A stretch of DNA of 64,000 nt, taken from assembly GCA_016125375.1 (NCBI GenBank), contig WGLU01000008.1, positions 1-64,000 of the forward strand, read 5' to 3'. Under the pieces are notes generated by a model. That model made no database searches. It saw nothing but the letters and a program-made list of their open reading frames with translations, and was not told the DNA's origin. Source of the stretch: Pseudomonadota bacterium (GTDB lineage: Bacteria; Pseudomonadota; Alphaproteobacteria; UBA1280; RI-95). The translations under genes and the position numbers were made by a program. The stretch's first letter is position 1; each line of letters starts with the position of its first letter. Below are positions 19,753 through 29,814 of this stretch, piece after piece.

Positions 19753-21573
19753 ATGTCCGCACAGCCACACACCGGAGCCGAAAATATCCGTTGGGATTTG
19801 ACCGACCTTTATAGCGGTATCCAGGATCCGAAACTGATGGCCGACGTACAGGAACTGGGTAAACTGGCCGCCGACTTTGCCAAAACCTACAAAGGCAAAC
19901 TGGGCACCAAACTGGGCGCGGCGTTGACCGCCTATAAAAAAATCGACAATCTAACCAGCCGCATTTTTGTGTTCCTGTACCTGAACCAGTCGTGCGACGG
20001 GGCCAACCAGACCATTCAACAGGTCATGGCCAAAGCACAGGAAAGCTGGGCAATGGCCAGCGCCAACCACCTGACGTTCTTTGAGCACGAACTGGCCGCG
20101 CTGGATGCTAAGACCTATAAAATGCTGTTGCAAAGCGACCCGGTCGTTACCCATCACCAGCCAATGCTGGACCACATCCGCGCGCAGGCCAAATACCTGC
20201 TGAGCGAAGAGGTGGAACGCGCCCTGACCCTGCGCAGCCCCTTTGGCCCGTCGGAATGGGGCAACTATTTTGACGAGGTCGAGGCCGAAGTGACCTTCGA
20301 CTTCAAAGACAAGAAAATGAACATCTCGGAGATTCTGCACATCCTGTCCGAAAGCACCGACCCTGCCGAACGCGCCGCAGCCCTGAAGGTGACCAATGCC
20401 GGCATCAAGGACCACATGGCCAAAGTCATGGCCCGCGCCCTGAACGCCACCATCGGCCAGAAGAATATCGAGGACATGGAACGCGGCTACCCCAGCACCA
20501 TGGCCAGCCGCAACATCAGCAACAAAGTCACCGACGATGTGGTGGCCGCCCTGCACACAGCCGTCAATACCGAGGGCGCCCGCCAGGCCCGCCGCTACTA
20601 CCGTCTGCTGGCTGCCCATCTGGGCATGGACAAACTCAAATGGTCCGACCGCAACGCCAAACCCTTTAAAATGTCGGACAAACTCACCCCGTGGGACGAG
20701 TGTTTGACCATCGTGACCGAGGCCTATGGCACTTTCAGCCCCACGCTGGCCGAGCTGATCCAACACATGGTCGACAGTAAATGGGTAGACGCCCCCACCT
20801 ACAAAGGCAAAACCGGCGGCGCGTATAACTACTCGGTCGAACTGCCGCAAGGCGTACGCAGTTACACCTTCCTCAACTATCTGGGTTCTGCCCGCGACGT
20901 CATGACCGTCGCACACGAGTTCGGCCACGGCGTTCACGGCCTGCTGGCCGGTAAAAAACAGGGCGGCCTGATGATGCAGGCGCCGATGGCCTATGCAGAG
21001 ACCGCCAGCATCTTTGGCGAGATGGTCACCTTCAACTATCTGCTGGGCCGCACCACCAGCGACAAGGACAAGCTGGCCCTGCTGATGGGCAAGAGCAGCG
21101 ACTTCCTCAACAGTGTCTGCCGCCAGATTAGTTTCTCCTCTTTCGAGCAGCGCATTCACGCTGCCCGAAAAGACGGGAAACTGACAGTTGATGACTTCAA
21201 TAGCCACTGGATGTCAGTTACCGAAACCATGTACGGCGCCAGCGGCGATGTGTTTGTGTACGAGGATATGGACCACATGTGGGGGTATGTGTCCCACTTC
21301 CTGCGGCCGTTCTACGTGTACGCCTATGCGTTTGGCGAACTGCTGACCCAGAGCCTGTTTGCGGTTAAAGACCAGTTTGGGGAGGAGTTTGAACCCCTCT
21401 ACCTCGACCTGCTGCGCGCCGGCGGCACCAAAGACGCCGTTGCCCTGCTGAAGCCTTTCGGTCTGGACCCGACGGATCCGGCCTTCTGGATGAAAGGGAT
21501 TTCCGCCAGCATCGGCACATGGCTGGACGAGGCCGAGCGCCTGAGCAACGCACTGGGCGTGAAGGCGGCTTGA
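19753..21573 (+). CDS. pepF: M3 family oligoendopeptidase F
   Basis: VAHEFGHGVHGLLAGKKQ, MAYAETASIFGEM. Confidence 0.93.
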   Translation: MSAQPHTGAENIRWDLTDLYSGIQDPKLMADVQELGKLAADFAKTYKGKLGTKLGAALTAYKKIDNLTSRIFVFLYLNQSCDGANQTIQQVMAKAQESWAMASANHLTFFEHELAALDAKTYKMLLQSDPVVTHHQPMLDHIRAQAKYLLSEEVERALTLRSPFGPSEWGNYFDEVEAEVTFDFKDKKMNISEILHILSESTDPAERAAALKVTNAGIKDHMAKVMARALNATIGQKNIEDMERGYPSTMASRNISNKVTDDVVAALHTAVNTEGARQARRYYRLLAAHLGMDKLKWSDRNAKPFKMSDKLTPWDECLTIVTEAYGTFSPTLAELIQHMVDSKWVDAPTYKGKTGGAYNYSVELPQGVRSYTFLNYLGSARDVMTVAHEFGHGVHGLLAGKKQGGLMMQAPMAYAETASIFGEMVTFNYLLGRTTSDKDKLALLMGKSSDFLNSVCRQISFSSFEQRIHAARKDGKLTVDDFNSHWMSVTETMYGASGDVFVYEDMDHMWGYVSHFLRPFYVYAYAFGELLTQSLFAVKDQFGEEFEPLYLDLLRAGGTKDAVALLKPFGLDPTDPAFWMKGISASIGTWLDEAERLSNALGVKAA

Positions 21574-21666
21574 CAGCCCGGACATACGGGCACATATTCG
21601 GGGAGATGTCACTTTTCTTGTCTTTTCCCCGACCTAACGTGCGCTGTGGCGCGCTAAGGATATAAC

Positions 21667-22125
21667 ATGAGCAACGGTCACCTGTTTCAGACGGGATGGT
21701 ACCTGTCCAATAACGGTGTCTCCCATCACGTCGTCGGTTTGGCCCAACATTCCGAGACCGGCGCGTTCTACCTGCTGGATGCCACTGACCCAAGCGACTG
21801 GCACGTGCTGGAGCTGACCCGCTTCGCCGACCAGAACGCCAACGGCAAAGGCCCGGCCTACACCCTGGTGCAAAAGACCGACGGCAAGGTGTACTTTGTC
21901 ACCCCCGCCATCGAGCCCGGCACCTACCGCCACTTCAAGGGCAAGACCTACGATATCTACGGCACCCTGCGTGACGAGAACGGCCAGACGCTGGTGCTTT
22001 ACCGGCCGACCTACGGCCAACGTGCCCTGCTGCTGCGCCCGCTGGCCATGTTCACCGAAGAGGTGGACCGCCCGGAAATCCCCTACAAGGGACCGCGATT
22101 CTGGCTGATGGGCACCCGCCCCTGA
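21667..22125 (+). CDS. DUF1653-domain protein
   Basis: PGTYRHFKGKTYDIYGTLRDENGQTLVLYRPTYGQRALLLRPLAMFTEEVDRP. Confidence 0.75.
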   Translation: MSNGHLFQTGWYLSNNGVSHHVVGLAQHSETGAFYLLDATDPSDWHVLELTRFADQNANGKGPAYTLVQKTDGKVYFVTPAIEPGTYRHFKGKTYDIYGTLRDENGQTLVLYRPTYGQRALLLRPLAMFTEEVDRPEIPYKGPRFWLMGTRP

Positions 22126-22140
22126 CACACCCAAACGGTT

Positions 22141-22168
22141 GAGCCTCCCCTGTGGAGGCTCTTTTTTG
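22141..22168 (+). terminator. intrinsic terminator preceded by CCAAACGGTTGA
   Basis: gagcctcccctgtggaggctctttttt. Confidence 0.85.
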
Positions 22169-22189
22169 TGCAAATATCGCGTGCTTTGT

Positions 22190-22219
22190 TTGACAGCGTA
22201 TACAAAGCATCCCTATATT
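22190..22219 (+). promoter_or_regulatory. sigma70-like promoter of second M3 peptidase
   Basis: TTGACA-N18-TATATT. Confidence 0.6.
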
Positions 22220-22303
22220 CCTAAGTATTGGACTTTTGTCCCACCTCTAACGTCCCTTTTCTTCTTTTTCCCCTGTTCTTTTTCCCTCCCGGGAGAAATC
22301 ACC

Positions 22304-24118
22304 ATGACCAAAAAGACCCTTCCGCGCTGGAATCTGGAGCGTCACTTCGGGTTTTCCAGCCCCTACGATCCGGCTCTCGACACCGCTGTCGACAAGCTGG
22401 TCGCCGACATCGCCGCGTTCGGCAGCACCTACACGGGCAAGCTGAACACCAACCTGCTGGCTGCGCTCACCACCCTCGAAGAACTGGTCACGCGCCAGAG
22501 CCGGGTGATGAACTACCTCAGCCTGTCCAAGTCGACGGACGAGACCGACGAGAAGCTGTCCAAGCGCTACGGCGCCCTGGCACAGAAGGTCGGGCAGGCT
22601 TCGGCCGCGCACATGACCTTCTTCGATCTCGAGTTGGCCAACCTGTCGGACGCCGACGTCGACGCCCAGATCGCCGCCAATGCGGATCTGGCCAAGTACC
22701 GCAGCCTCATTGCGGATGCCCGCGTCGAAAAGCCCTTCCAGCTCGCGCCGGAAGTCGAGGCCGAACTCGCCGCTCGCGGCTCGTTCAGCGCCGTCGGCAC
22801 GGCGGTGAAGTTCTATGACCGCAAGTCCGCGGGCCTGACCTTCACCTTCCTGGGCAAGACGCTCAACCTGGAGTCGCTGCTCGAGTACCTGAGCCACGAT
22901 GACGAGGAGGTCCGCCGTGCGGCGATGATCATCCTCAACGATGGGCTGAAGGGCCATGCCGACGTGGCTGCCCTGTCGCTCAACGCCATCGCCGGCAACT
23001 GGTTCATCAACAACAAGCGCCGCGGCTACAAGGGCCTGCGCGACGCCCGCAACCGGAGCAACAAGGCCCCGGACGCGGTGGTCGACGCCCTGCTCAACGC
23101 CATCCGCACCGACGGTGTGGTCATGAGCAAGCGCTTCTACCAGCTCAAGAAGAGCATCCTCAAGAAGACCTCGGGTCTGGAGACCTTCGACTGGTCGTCC
23201 CGCAATGCCAAGATCACCTCCGGCGGCAAGTCCGACAAGGTGAGCTGGGAGGAGGCGGTCCAGATCGTGCACGACGGCTACGCCAAGTTCAGCAAGACCA
23301 TGGCCGGCCTGTTCATGCAGATGGTCAACGAGGAGCGCATCGACGTCCCGTCGGTTCCGGGCAAGCGCGGCGGCGCCTTCTGCGCCGGTGTGACGCCGGA
23401 AATCGGGCCGTTCCAGCTGCTCAACTTCAACGGCACGAAGCGTGACGTGATGACGCTGGCCCACGAATCGGGCCACGGCTGCCACGACTACTTCGCCTAC
23501 AAGCAGGGCACCCTGCAGTACCATCCGGGCCTGACGCTGGCCGAAACCGCCAGCATCTTCGGCGAGATGATCGTCTTCCGCGATCTGCTGGACAAGACTG
23601 CCAGCAAGGAGGAGCGCCTTGCGCTGCTCATGTCGAAGATCGACGACATCATCAACTCGGTGGTTCGCCAGGCGAGCTTCGACCGCTTCGAGGAGCTGTT
23701 CCACACCGCCCGTCAGGACGGCGAGGTCAGCGCCGACGAGGCTTCGGGCTTCTGGAAGCAGACCGTGGCCGAGTACTACGGCGAGGCCGGCGATGTTTTC
23801 GACAACTACGAGAACATCGAGAACCTGTGGGCGTACGTGGGGCACTTCCATCACGTGCCGTTCTACGTCTACGCCTACGCGTTCGCCGACCTGCTGGTGG
23901 GTTCGCTCTACCTCGAGTACGCCAAGCAGCCGCAGGGCTTCGAGCAGAAGCTCATCGACCTGCTGTCGTCCGGCGGTACCGTCGGTCTGAGCGAAGTTCT
24001 GGCCCCGTTCGGGCTGGATGCGTCGGCCCCGACCTTCTGGAACGACGCGCTCAAGCGCCATCTCGGCGCCCTGATCGCGGAGGCCGAGCAGCTCGCCGCC
24101 GACATCGGTCTGGCGTAA
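22304..24118 (+). CDS. M3 family oligoendopeptidase F, second paralog
   Basis: LAHESGHGCHDYFAYKQG, LAETASIFGEMIVFRDLL; 604 aa from ATG 22304. Confidence 0.93.
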   Translation: MTKKTLPRWNLERHFGFSSPYDPALDTAVDKLVADIAAFGSTYTGKLNTNLLAALTTLEELVTRQSRVMNYLSLSKSTDETDEKLSKRYGALAQKVGQASAAHMTFFDLELANLSDADVDAQIAANADLAKYRSLIADARVEKPFQLAPEVEAELAARGSFSAVGTAVKFYDRKSAGLTFTFLGKTLNLESLLEYLSHDDEEVRRAAMIILNDGLKGHADVAALSLNAIAGNWFINNKRRGYKGLRDARNRSNKAPDAVVDALLNAIRTDGVVMSKRFYQLKKSILKKTSGLETFDWSSRNAKITSGGKSDKVSWEEAVQIVHDGYAKFSKTMAGLFMQMVNEERIDVPSVPGKRGGAFCAGVTPEIGPFQLLNFNGTKRDVMTLAHESGHGCHDYFAYKQGTLQYHPGLTLAETASIFGEMIVFRDLLDKTASKEERLALLMSKIDDIINSVVRQASFDRFEELFHTARQDGEVSADEASGFWKQTVAEYYGEAGDVFDNYENIENLWAYVGHFHHVPFYVYAYAFADLLVGSLYLEYAKQPQGFEQKLIDLLSSGGTVGLSEVLAPFGLDASAPTFWNDALKRHLGALIAEAEQLAADIGLA

Positions 24119-24131
24119 GCCAATAACGAAG

Positions 24132-24168
24132 AAAACGCCCTGCTAACCATGCAGGGCGTTTTTTTTGT
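24132..24168 (+). terminator. intrinsic terminator
   Basis: aaaacgccctgctaaccatgcagggcgtttttttt. Confidence 0.85.
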
Positions 24169-24207
24169 GCCCAACTCCATATAGTATAGAGGGAAAGGAG
24201 AAGAAAA

Positions 24208-25521
24208 ATGCCCGTAAACCGCCGTTTATTCCTATCATCTCTGGCAACAGGGATTGCCGGAGCTGCTCTGGCGGAAGGCGCGCACACCGTTTACGGCAAC
24301 AGCCCGCAAGAAAAAAACACCGGTATCCCGAAAGAGCTTGAGAATCTGATCCTTTACAGTGGCGGGCAGTCGGGTAATCTGCTCTCTGACACGCCTTACC
24401 ACCTGCGTGGGGGCAAAAGCTGTGTTCTAACAGAAATTCGCCTGAAAGACGGCTCTGTACGCCGCACCCACATTCCGATAGAGGGCGCCCATTTTCCATT
24501 CATTTCCCCCAAACATAACCGCATCGTCATGCTCGACCAATATGGTACGCAAGGCGCAGTGCTGGATATGGACCACCGGCTGATAAAGCTTTTAGACGCG
24601 CCCGAAGGTTACTTTTTCAGCGGTCACGGCTTGCTGCTGGAAGGCACTGACCGGATGGTTGCGAGTTTATATTTCAGGAACCCTGCCTCTATTGCCGATC
24701 AAGGCAGGCTGATGGTCATCAACATAGGCGGTGAGGAACCTGTTATCGAGGACCTTGTCCCCTCTCACGGTTTGCAGCCCCATGACATGGCCTACATGCC
24801 CGGGCATGATATGTTTGCCATTGCCCATGCAGGCAGCACCTTCCATTACTACGGCGTCAAAGACAAACGTTACCTGCGTGAAATTGTTGAGCCGGGTATA
24901 TCCCTCGTCCGCGCTTCCGACCTCCAGCAGGTCAAGTTCCTCAAAACCCCCCTTCCGGCAGAAATCACGCACCTAGATGTGCGCGACGACGGAAAGATCG
25001 TCTGCTGCCTGCAACAGCAACTCAATACCTCCGGCCAGACATCCGCCGATGCGGACAAAATGATTGCCGAAGAGTTCCCCCAGAAAGATATTCTTTTCAA
25101 ACCGATAGAAATGGAGCACGGCCGCCACAGCCACGGTGTATCGTTGAGTCTGCCTGCTCTGTTGGTTGACCCTGACACCGGCGAGAGCACGCCGTTTATG
25201 ATTAACAAAACCCACCAGCGCCACGCACAGAGCGTGCGCTACCACCGCCAGACGGGAACAACCGTTGTGACTTACCTGCTGGCCAACGGCCTGCTGTTTT
25301 TGGACAAGGACAACAAGGCCGAAGTTATCCCGGCATCGGATCTAGGCTTGTACTCGGTCGCATCGGTCGCCGACTTGCCGGATACACCGTACATGGCGAT
25401 TGGCGGCGTGTTTGACGATGTTGCCATTGTAGATATGCGCACACGTAGGACTGTTCATACCATACGGGTGCCCTTGCTAAACGCAGCCCACTTGACGGTA
25501 CGCTCGGTACAAGGAGCCTAG
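24208..25521 (+). CDS. Tat-exported DUF1513-like protein, copy 1
   Basis: NRRLFLSSLATGIAGAALA twin-Arg signal; FSGHGLLLEGTD, PSHGLQPHDMAYMPG, GKIVCCLQQQLNT. Confidence 0.75.
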   Translation: MPVNRRLFLSSLATGIAGAALAEGAHTVYGNSPQEKNTGIPKELENLILYSGGQSGNLLSDTPYHLRGGKSCVLTEIRLKDGSVRRTHIPIEGAHFPFISPKHNRIVMLDQYGTQGAVLDMDHRLIKLLDAPEGYFFSGHGLLLEGTDRMVASLYFRNPASIADQGRLMVINIGGEEPVIEDLVPSHGLQPHDMAYMPGHDMFAIAHAGSTFHYYGVKDKRYLREIVEPGISLVRASDLQQVKFLKTPLPAEITHLDVRDDGKIVCCLQQQLNTSGQTSADADKMIAEEFPQKDILFKPIEMEHGRHSHGVSLSLPALLVDPDTGESTPFMINKTHQRHAQSVRYHRQTGTTVVTYLLANGLLFLDKDNKAEVIPASDLGLYSVASVADLPDTPYMAIGGVFDDVAIVDMRTRRTVHTIRVPLLNAAHLTVRSVQGA

Positions 25522-25523
25522 AC

Positions 25524-26810
25524 ATGACAATAAATCGACGTAAATTCATAACCGGAGTTGGCGCTGCCGCAGCTGCCAGTTCGGTACTGGGGCGCACTAC
25601 GCCAACGGCACATGCGCAAAGCGATATGCCGCTCCATGACGCTCTCAAAAAATTTGTCATCTACGGTGGCGGTGTCCGCGCTAGCCAACTTGTACGCAAC
25701 CCATACCATTTTCGCCGTGGACATTCCGCTGTTTTGCACAAAGTCACACTGAACGACGAGGCAATTACACAAACAATTGTCCGCGCAACGGGCGCGCACT
25801 ATCCCTTTGTGTCCGCCAAGCATGACCGTATTTCCATTTTTGGCCTATATAGCCCGGAGTGCGTCATTCTGGATATGGATCACAAAGTTGTGAAGGCCTT
25901 TACAGCCCCCGAAGGCTATATTTTCAGCGGTCACGGCCTGCTGCTGGAAGGGACCGACAACCTGCTCGTCGGCCTGTACCGCACCAAACCGCAAACCATC
26001 AAAGACGAAGGCATGTTGATGGTCATCAATATTGCAGGCGAACCCAAAATTGAAAGCACCATGCCCTCCCACGGTCTGCAGCCCCACGACATGGCCTACC
26101 TGCCGGGCAAAGAAAGTATTGTCCTTGCCCACGCGGGCAGCACACTGGACCACTACGGCGACAAGGAACACCGCTACCTGCACGAGATCATCAACCCCGG
26201 CCTGACGGTGCTGGACGCCAAGACCCTGAACATGAAAAAGTTCGTCCGTATCCCCAATACGGCAGAGGTTTCGCACCTGGCACCGCGTGATGACGGGCAA
26301 GTTCTCTGCTGTCTGAACCAGAAGCTCAATATTTCCGCCCTCAACAAGGGCATGGCTGATGCTGTGATTAATGACGAGTTCAAAGGGATGGACTTTGTTA
26401 TTTCGGACATGGAGTTCGAGGATAGGAACTATGGCATTTCCCTGCCCCTGCCCAGTGTTCTGGTCAACCTCGAGACGGGCAAGACAACAGACTTCATGCC
26501 GGCCCCCAACCACCAGCGTCAGGGGCAAACAGTCGCATTCCACAGTGCAACCAGAACATCGGTTGTCAGCTACATCCGTTCCGGCGGTCTGCTGTTCCTT
26601 GATGCTGATGGCAAGTCTGAAGCAATTCACTCGCGCGACATAGGCCTGTATCATGTCAGTGGCCTGACCGACCTGCCAGGTACGCCCTACATGGCCATGT
26701 GCGGTTACCATAACGACATCAGCATCGTTGATATGCGCACACGCAAATCGGTTCACACCATCCGTATGGACATGCTGCGCGCATCGCATATAGTCGCTCA
26801 CGAAATCTAA
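25524..26810 (+). CDS. Tat-exported DUF1513-like protein, copy 2
   Basis: NRRKFITGVGAAAAAS; FSGHGLLLEGTD, PSHGLQPHDMAYLPG, GQVLCCLNQKLN. Confidence 0.75.
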   Translation: MTINRRKFITGVGAAAAASSVLGRTTPTAHAQSDMPLHDALKKFVIYGGGVRASQLVRNPYHFRRGHSAVLHKVTLNDEAITQTIVRATGAHYPFVSAKHDRISIFGLYSPECVILDMDHKVVKAFTAPEGYIFSGHGLLLEGTDNLLVGLYRTKPQTIKDEGMLMVINIAGEPKIESTMPSHGLQPHDMAYLPGKESIVLAHAGSTLDHYGDKEHRYLHEIINPGLTVLDAKTLNMKKFVRIPNTAEVSHLAPRDDGQVLCCLNQKLNISALNKGMADAVINDEFKGMDFVISDMEFEDRNYGISLPLPSVLVNLETGKTTDFMPAPNHQRQGQTVAFHSATRTSVVSYIRSGGLLFLDADGKSEAIHSRDIGLYHVSGLTDLPGTPYMAMCGYHNDISIVDMRTRKSVHTIRMDMLRASHIVAHEI

Positions 26811-26827
26811 GGCAAAGGAGAAGACCA

Positions 26828-28126
26828 ATGCCCATTAACCGCCGCCTCTTCCTGTCATCTGTTGCCTCTGCCGCGGCAGGCAGCGCCGCCACGGCCGCCT
26901 TTGGCAAGCATACAGACACGCGAGAAAACGTTGTAGCAGGCAGTGACCTGAATGTACTGGACAAGTTTTACATCTACACCGGCTGCAACTATGGCAACTA
27001 CCGTGGCGAGAACCCTTACCATTTCCGCCGCGGGCACGAGTCTATGCTGACAAAGGTCAGCCTGAAGAACGACGCCGTCACCCAGTCTACTGTCGCCGCA
27101 GGCAGCTCCCATTACCCTTTCGTTTCCCCTAAACATGACCGCATCGTCATGCTCGACCAGTACGGTCCGAAGTGCGTTGTGCTAGATATGGATCATAAGG
27201 AAGTAACCGCCTTTCCTGCGCCTGAAGGCTATATTTTCAGCGGCCACGGCCTGTTGTTGGAAGGCACGGATAACCTTGTTATCGGCCTGTACCGGATTGG
27301 CCCCAAAACCCTCGAGGATGAGGGCATGCTGATGGTAATGAACCTCGCCAACAGCACTCCCACCATCGACAACAAGCTGCCCTCACATGGCCTGCAACCG
27401 CATGATATGAGCTTTATGCCTGGCAAAAAACTCATGGCAGTCGCGCACGCCGGCTCCACTCTCCACCACGAAGGTAAAAAAGAGTTCCGTTACACACGGG
27501 AGATCGTCAATCCGGGTATTGCGCTGCTCAACACCTCGGACCTGAGCCTGAACAAGTTTCTGCGCACACCCGAGAATGCCGAGGTTACGCACCTTGCCGT
27601 CCGGGACGACGGGAAAATTGTCTGCTGCCTGAATCAGAAGCTCAATACAGGCGGGCTCAAACACCGCGAGGCCGACCTGCTGCTCGCCGACGAATTTAAA
27701 ACCACCGACTTTTTGCTGGATGAAAGCGAGATGCGTGACCGCGGCGGCGGTGTATCACTCAGCCTGCCGGCGCTGATGGTCGACCCTGAAACAGGCCAAT
27801 CCACTCCGTTCATGGAAAGCATCCGTTACCAGCGTCAAGGTCAAAGCGTTGCCTTTAACCAAGTCACCGGCACAACTGTTGTCAGCTTTCTGGTATCCAG
27901 CGGTCTGCTGTTCATCGGCAGGGACGGCAAAGCCGAAGCCATCCCCTCCGGTAGCTTCGGTATCTATAACGTCAGTGGTCTGGCTGATATTCCGGGCACC
28001 CCCTACATGGCCATGTGCGGTCACAAATACGACATGGTTATTGTTGATATGCGGACCCGCAGCGTTGTGCATACCATCCGTATGCCCATGTTGCGCGCCA
28101 CGCACCTTGTTGCACAGACTGTGTAA
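26828..28126 (+). CDS. Tat-exported DUF1513-like protein, copy 3
   Basis: NRRLFLSSVASAAAGSAA; FSGHGLLLEGTD, PSHGLQPHDMSFMPG, GKIVCCLNQKLNT. Confidence 0.75.
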   Translation: MPINRRLFLSSVASAAAGSAATAAFGKHTDTRENVVAGSDLNVLDKFYIYTGCNYGNYRGENPYHFRRGHESMLTKVSLKNDAVTQSTVAAGSSHYPFVSPKHDRIVMLDQYGPKCVVLDMDHKEVTAFPAPEGYIFSGHGLLLEGTDNLVIGLYRIGPKTLEDEGMLMVMNLANSTPTIDNKLPSHGLQPHDMSFMPGKKLMAVAHAGSTLHHEGKKEFRYTREIVNPGIALLNTSDLSLNKFLRTPENAEVTHLAVRDDGKIVCCLNQKLNTGGLKHREADLLLADEFKTTDFLLDESEMRDRGGGVSLSLPALMVDPETGQSTPFMESIRYQRQGQSVAFNQVTGTTVVSFLVSSGLLFIGRDGKAEAIPSGSFGIYNVSGLADIPGTPYMAMCGHKYDMVIVDMRTRSVVHTIRMPMLRATHLVAQTV

Positions 28127-28723
28127 ATGGACCCGCGCAAAGACTGGCCGGCCTACTTTAAAGCCGCGCGCTCCTTCGAGACCCGCCCCACAACCCGTTT
28201 TGCGCTGGGCAAGTTCCATGCAGAAAGCAGAGGCGGTTTTGCCATCGACCTCGGTTGCGGCAACGGCACCGACACCCACGCCATGCTGTTGGCCGGCTGG
28301 GAAGTTTTAGGCATCGACGCTTCTGCTGAAGGACTTGCCGAACTGGCCGCGCGCACAGACCTTCCCAACCAGACGCACCTCAAGCTGGAACAAAATACAC
28401 TGGAGAACGTGCGCTTGCCTGCGTGCCTTTTCTTAAATGCGAGCTTCGTCCTGCCTTTCTGCAACCCTGAACACTTTACCGATGTTTGGGAACGGATTGT
28501 CGCAGCCATCCAGCCAGGCGGGCGCTTCGCGGGGCAGTTTTTCGGCCCCAGGGACAGCTGGAAAAGCGCAGGCTATGCCCTGACCCATACCCGCACACAG
28601 GTGGAGGAGCTGATGCGCCCCTTCCAGATTGAAATGCTCCGCGAAGATGAGCGCGACGGTGCCGATGCCACGGGCACACCTAAACACTGGCACGTGTGGC
28701 ACACGGTTGGCCTTAAAAAATAA
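28127..28723 (+). CDS. class I SAM-dependent methyltransferase
   Basis: FAIDLGCGNGTDTHAMLLAGWEVLGIDAS; starts immediately after copy 3 stop. Confidence 0.88.
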   Translation: MDPRKDWPAYFKAARSFETRPTTRFALGKFHAESRGGFAIDLGCGNGTDTHAMLLAGWEVLGIDASAEGLAELAARTDLPNQTHLKLEQNTLENVRLPACLFLNASFVLPFCNPEHFTDVWERIVAAIQPGGRFAGQFFGPRDSWKSAGYALTHTRTQVEELMRPFQIEMLREDERDGADATGTPKHWHVWHTVGLKK

Positions 28724-28800
28724 AGACCTTTGGCCCATTAACTTGCCGGTACCAACCTGCTATGCTCACCTGAATACAAAAAGTAAAAAGGAACCCCGCC

Positions 28801-29745
28801 ATGCTGGTCGAACTGAATGCCTATCTTGCCTTCTTTGTGGGGCTGGTGATGCTGTCCGTTTGCGGGGACTGGCTGGTTACAGGGGCTGCACGTCTGGGTA
28901 AAATCTTCCGCCTCTCGGCTGTCTTTATCGGCGTGTGCATTATCGGTTTCGGTACATCCTTACCGGAAATGCTGGCTACGGTCTCTGCTGCGACCAAGGG
29001 AGCCTCCGGCCTTGCGCTTGGTAACGTCATCGGCAGCAACATCGCCAACATCGGCCTGATTATGGCTGTCGGCCTCCTCCTGACTGCAGGGCATATCGTT
29101 CTGGATAAAGCCCGTGGAGATTACTATCTGATGGTTGCGGCAACCGCGGCGTTTGTCGGGGCAGGCATGTCCGGAGATTTGACCTGGCCTGTGGGCGTAG
29201 CTTTTCTGGCGGGGCTAGCCGCCAGCATCTGGCTGTCCATGCGTCTTGGCCAAAAACACTACAGCCACGAGATCAACGAAGCCGAAGATATCGACCTCAA
29301 CCTGACGCACGCGCTGCTGCTGGTTGCCATGGGGCTGCTGGGCCTGTTTGCCGGCGCAGAACAACTGGTCAAAAGTGCCATTGTCATCGCGCAGGACTGG
29401 GGTGTGCCGGACAAGGTCATTGGGCTGACCATGGTTGCAATCGGCACCTCCCTGCCCGAGCTGGCAGCCACCCTGTCCGCTGCCCGTCGCGGCGAATCAG
29501 ACATGATTGTCGGCAACATCCTTGGATCTAATATTTTCAATCTTCTGGGTGCCGCAGCAGCAGGCAGTTTGTTTGCCAAACTGGAAACCGCCGATATGCA
29601 CACCGACCTGATGGTCATGTCTGCCTTTACCTGCGCCATGGCACCGCTCTTTATCCTGCGGAATCCCCCTTTGCGACTGGCAGGGGTGGTTTTTGTAGCG
29701 GCATATCTGGGTTATGTCGGCTACACAGCACTTATGGCCTTGTAG
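28801..29745 (+). CDS. calcium/sodium antiporter (CaCA, YrbG-like)
   Basis: Duplicated alpha repeats GFGTSLPEMLATVSAATKGASGLALGNVIGSNIANIG and IGTSLPELAATLSAARRGESDMIVGNILGSNIFN. Confidence 0.93.
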   Translation: MLVELNAYLAFFVGLVMLSVCGDWLVTGAARLGKIFRLSAVFIGVCIIGFGTSLPEMLATVSAATKGASGLALGNVIGSNIANIGLIMAVGLLLTAGHIVLDKARGDYYLMVAATAAFVGAGMSGDLTWPVGVAFLAGLAASIWLSMRLGQKHYSHEINEAEDIDLNLTHALLLVAMGLLGLFAGAEQLVKSAIVIAQDWGVPDKVIGLTMVAIGTSLPELAATLSAARRGESDMIVGNILGSNIFNLLGAAAAGSLFAKLETADMHTDLMVMSAFTCAMAPLFILRNPPLRLAGVVFVAAYLGYVGYTALMAL

Positions 29746-29814
29746 GGTTTTTGCTCGACTTCGGCGTGAATGCCCCTAATATGTTAAGGAAGCCTCAACC
29801 GACGGAACGCTGTT

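Noticed and set aside
19951-21207. 418-aa ORF antisense to first M3 peptidase
   Set aside because: Same reasoning; the sense frame has the HExxH active site.
22247-24061. 604-aa ORF antisense to the second M3 peptidase
   Set aside because: Mirror of a high-GC3 gene; low-complexity composition (R/V/Q/E) and no recognisable family.
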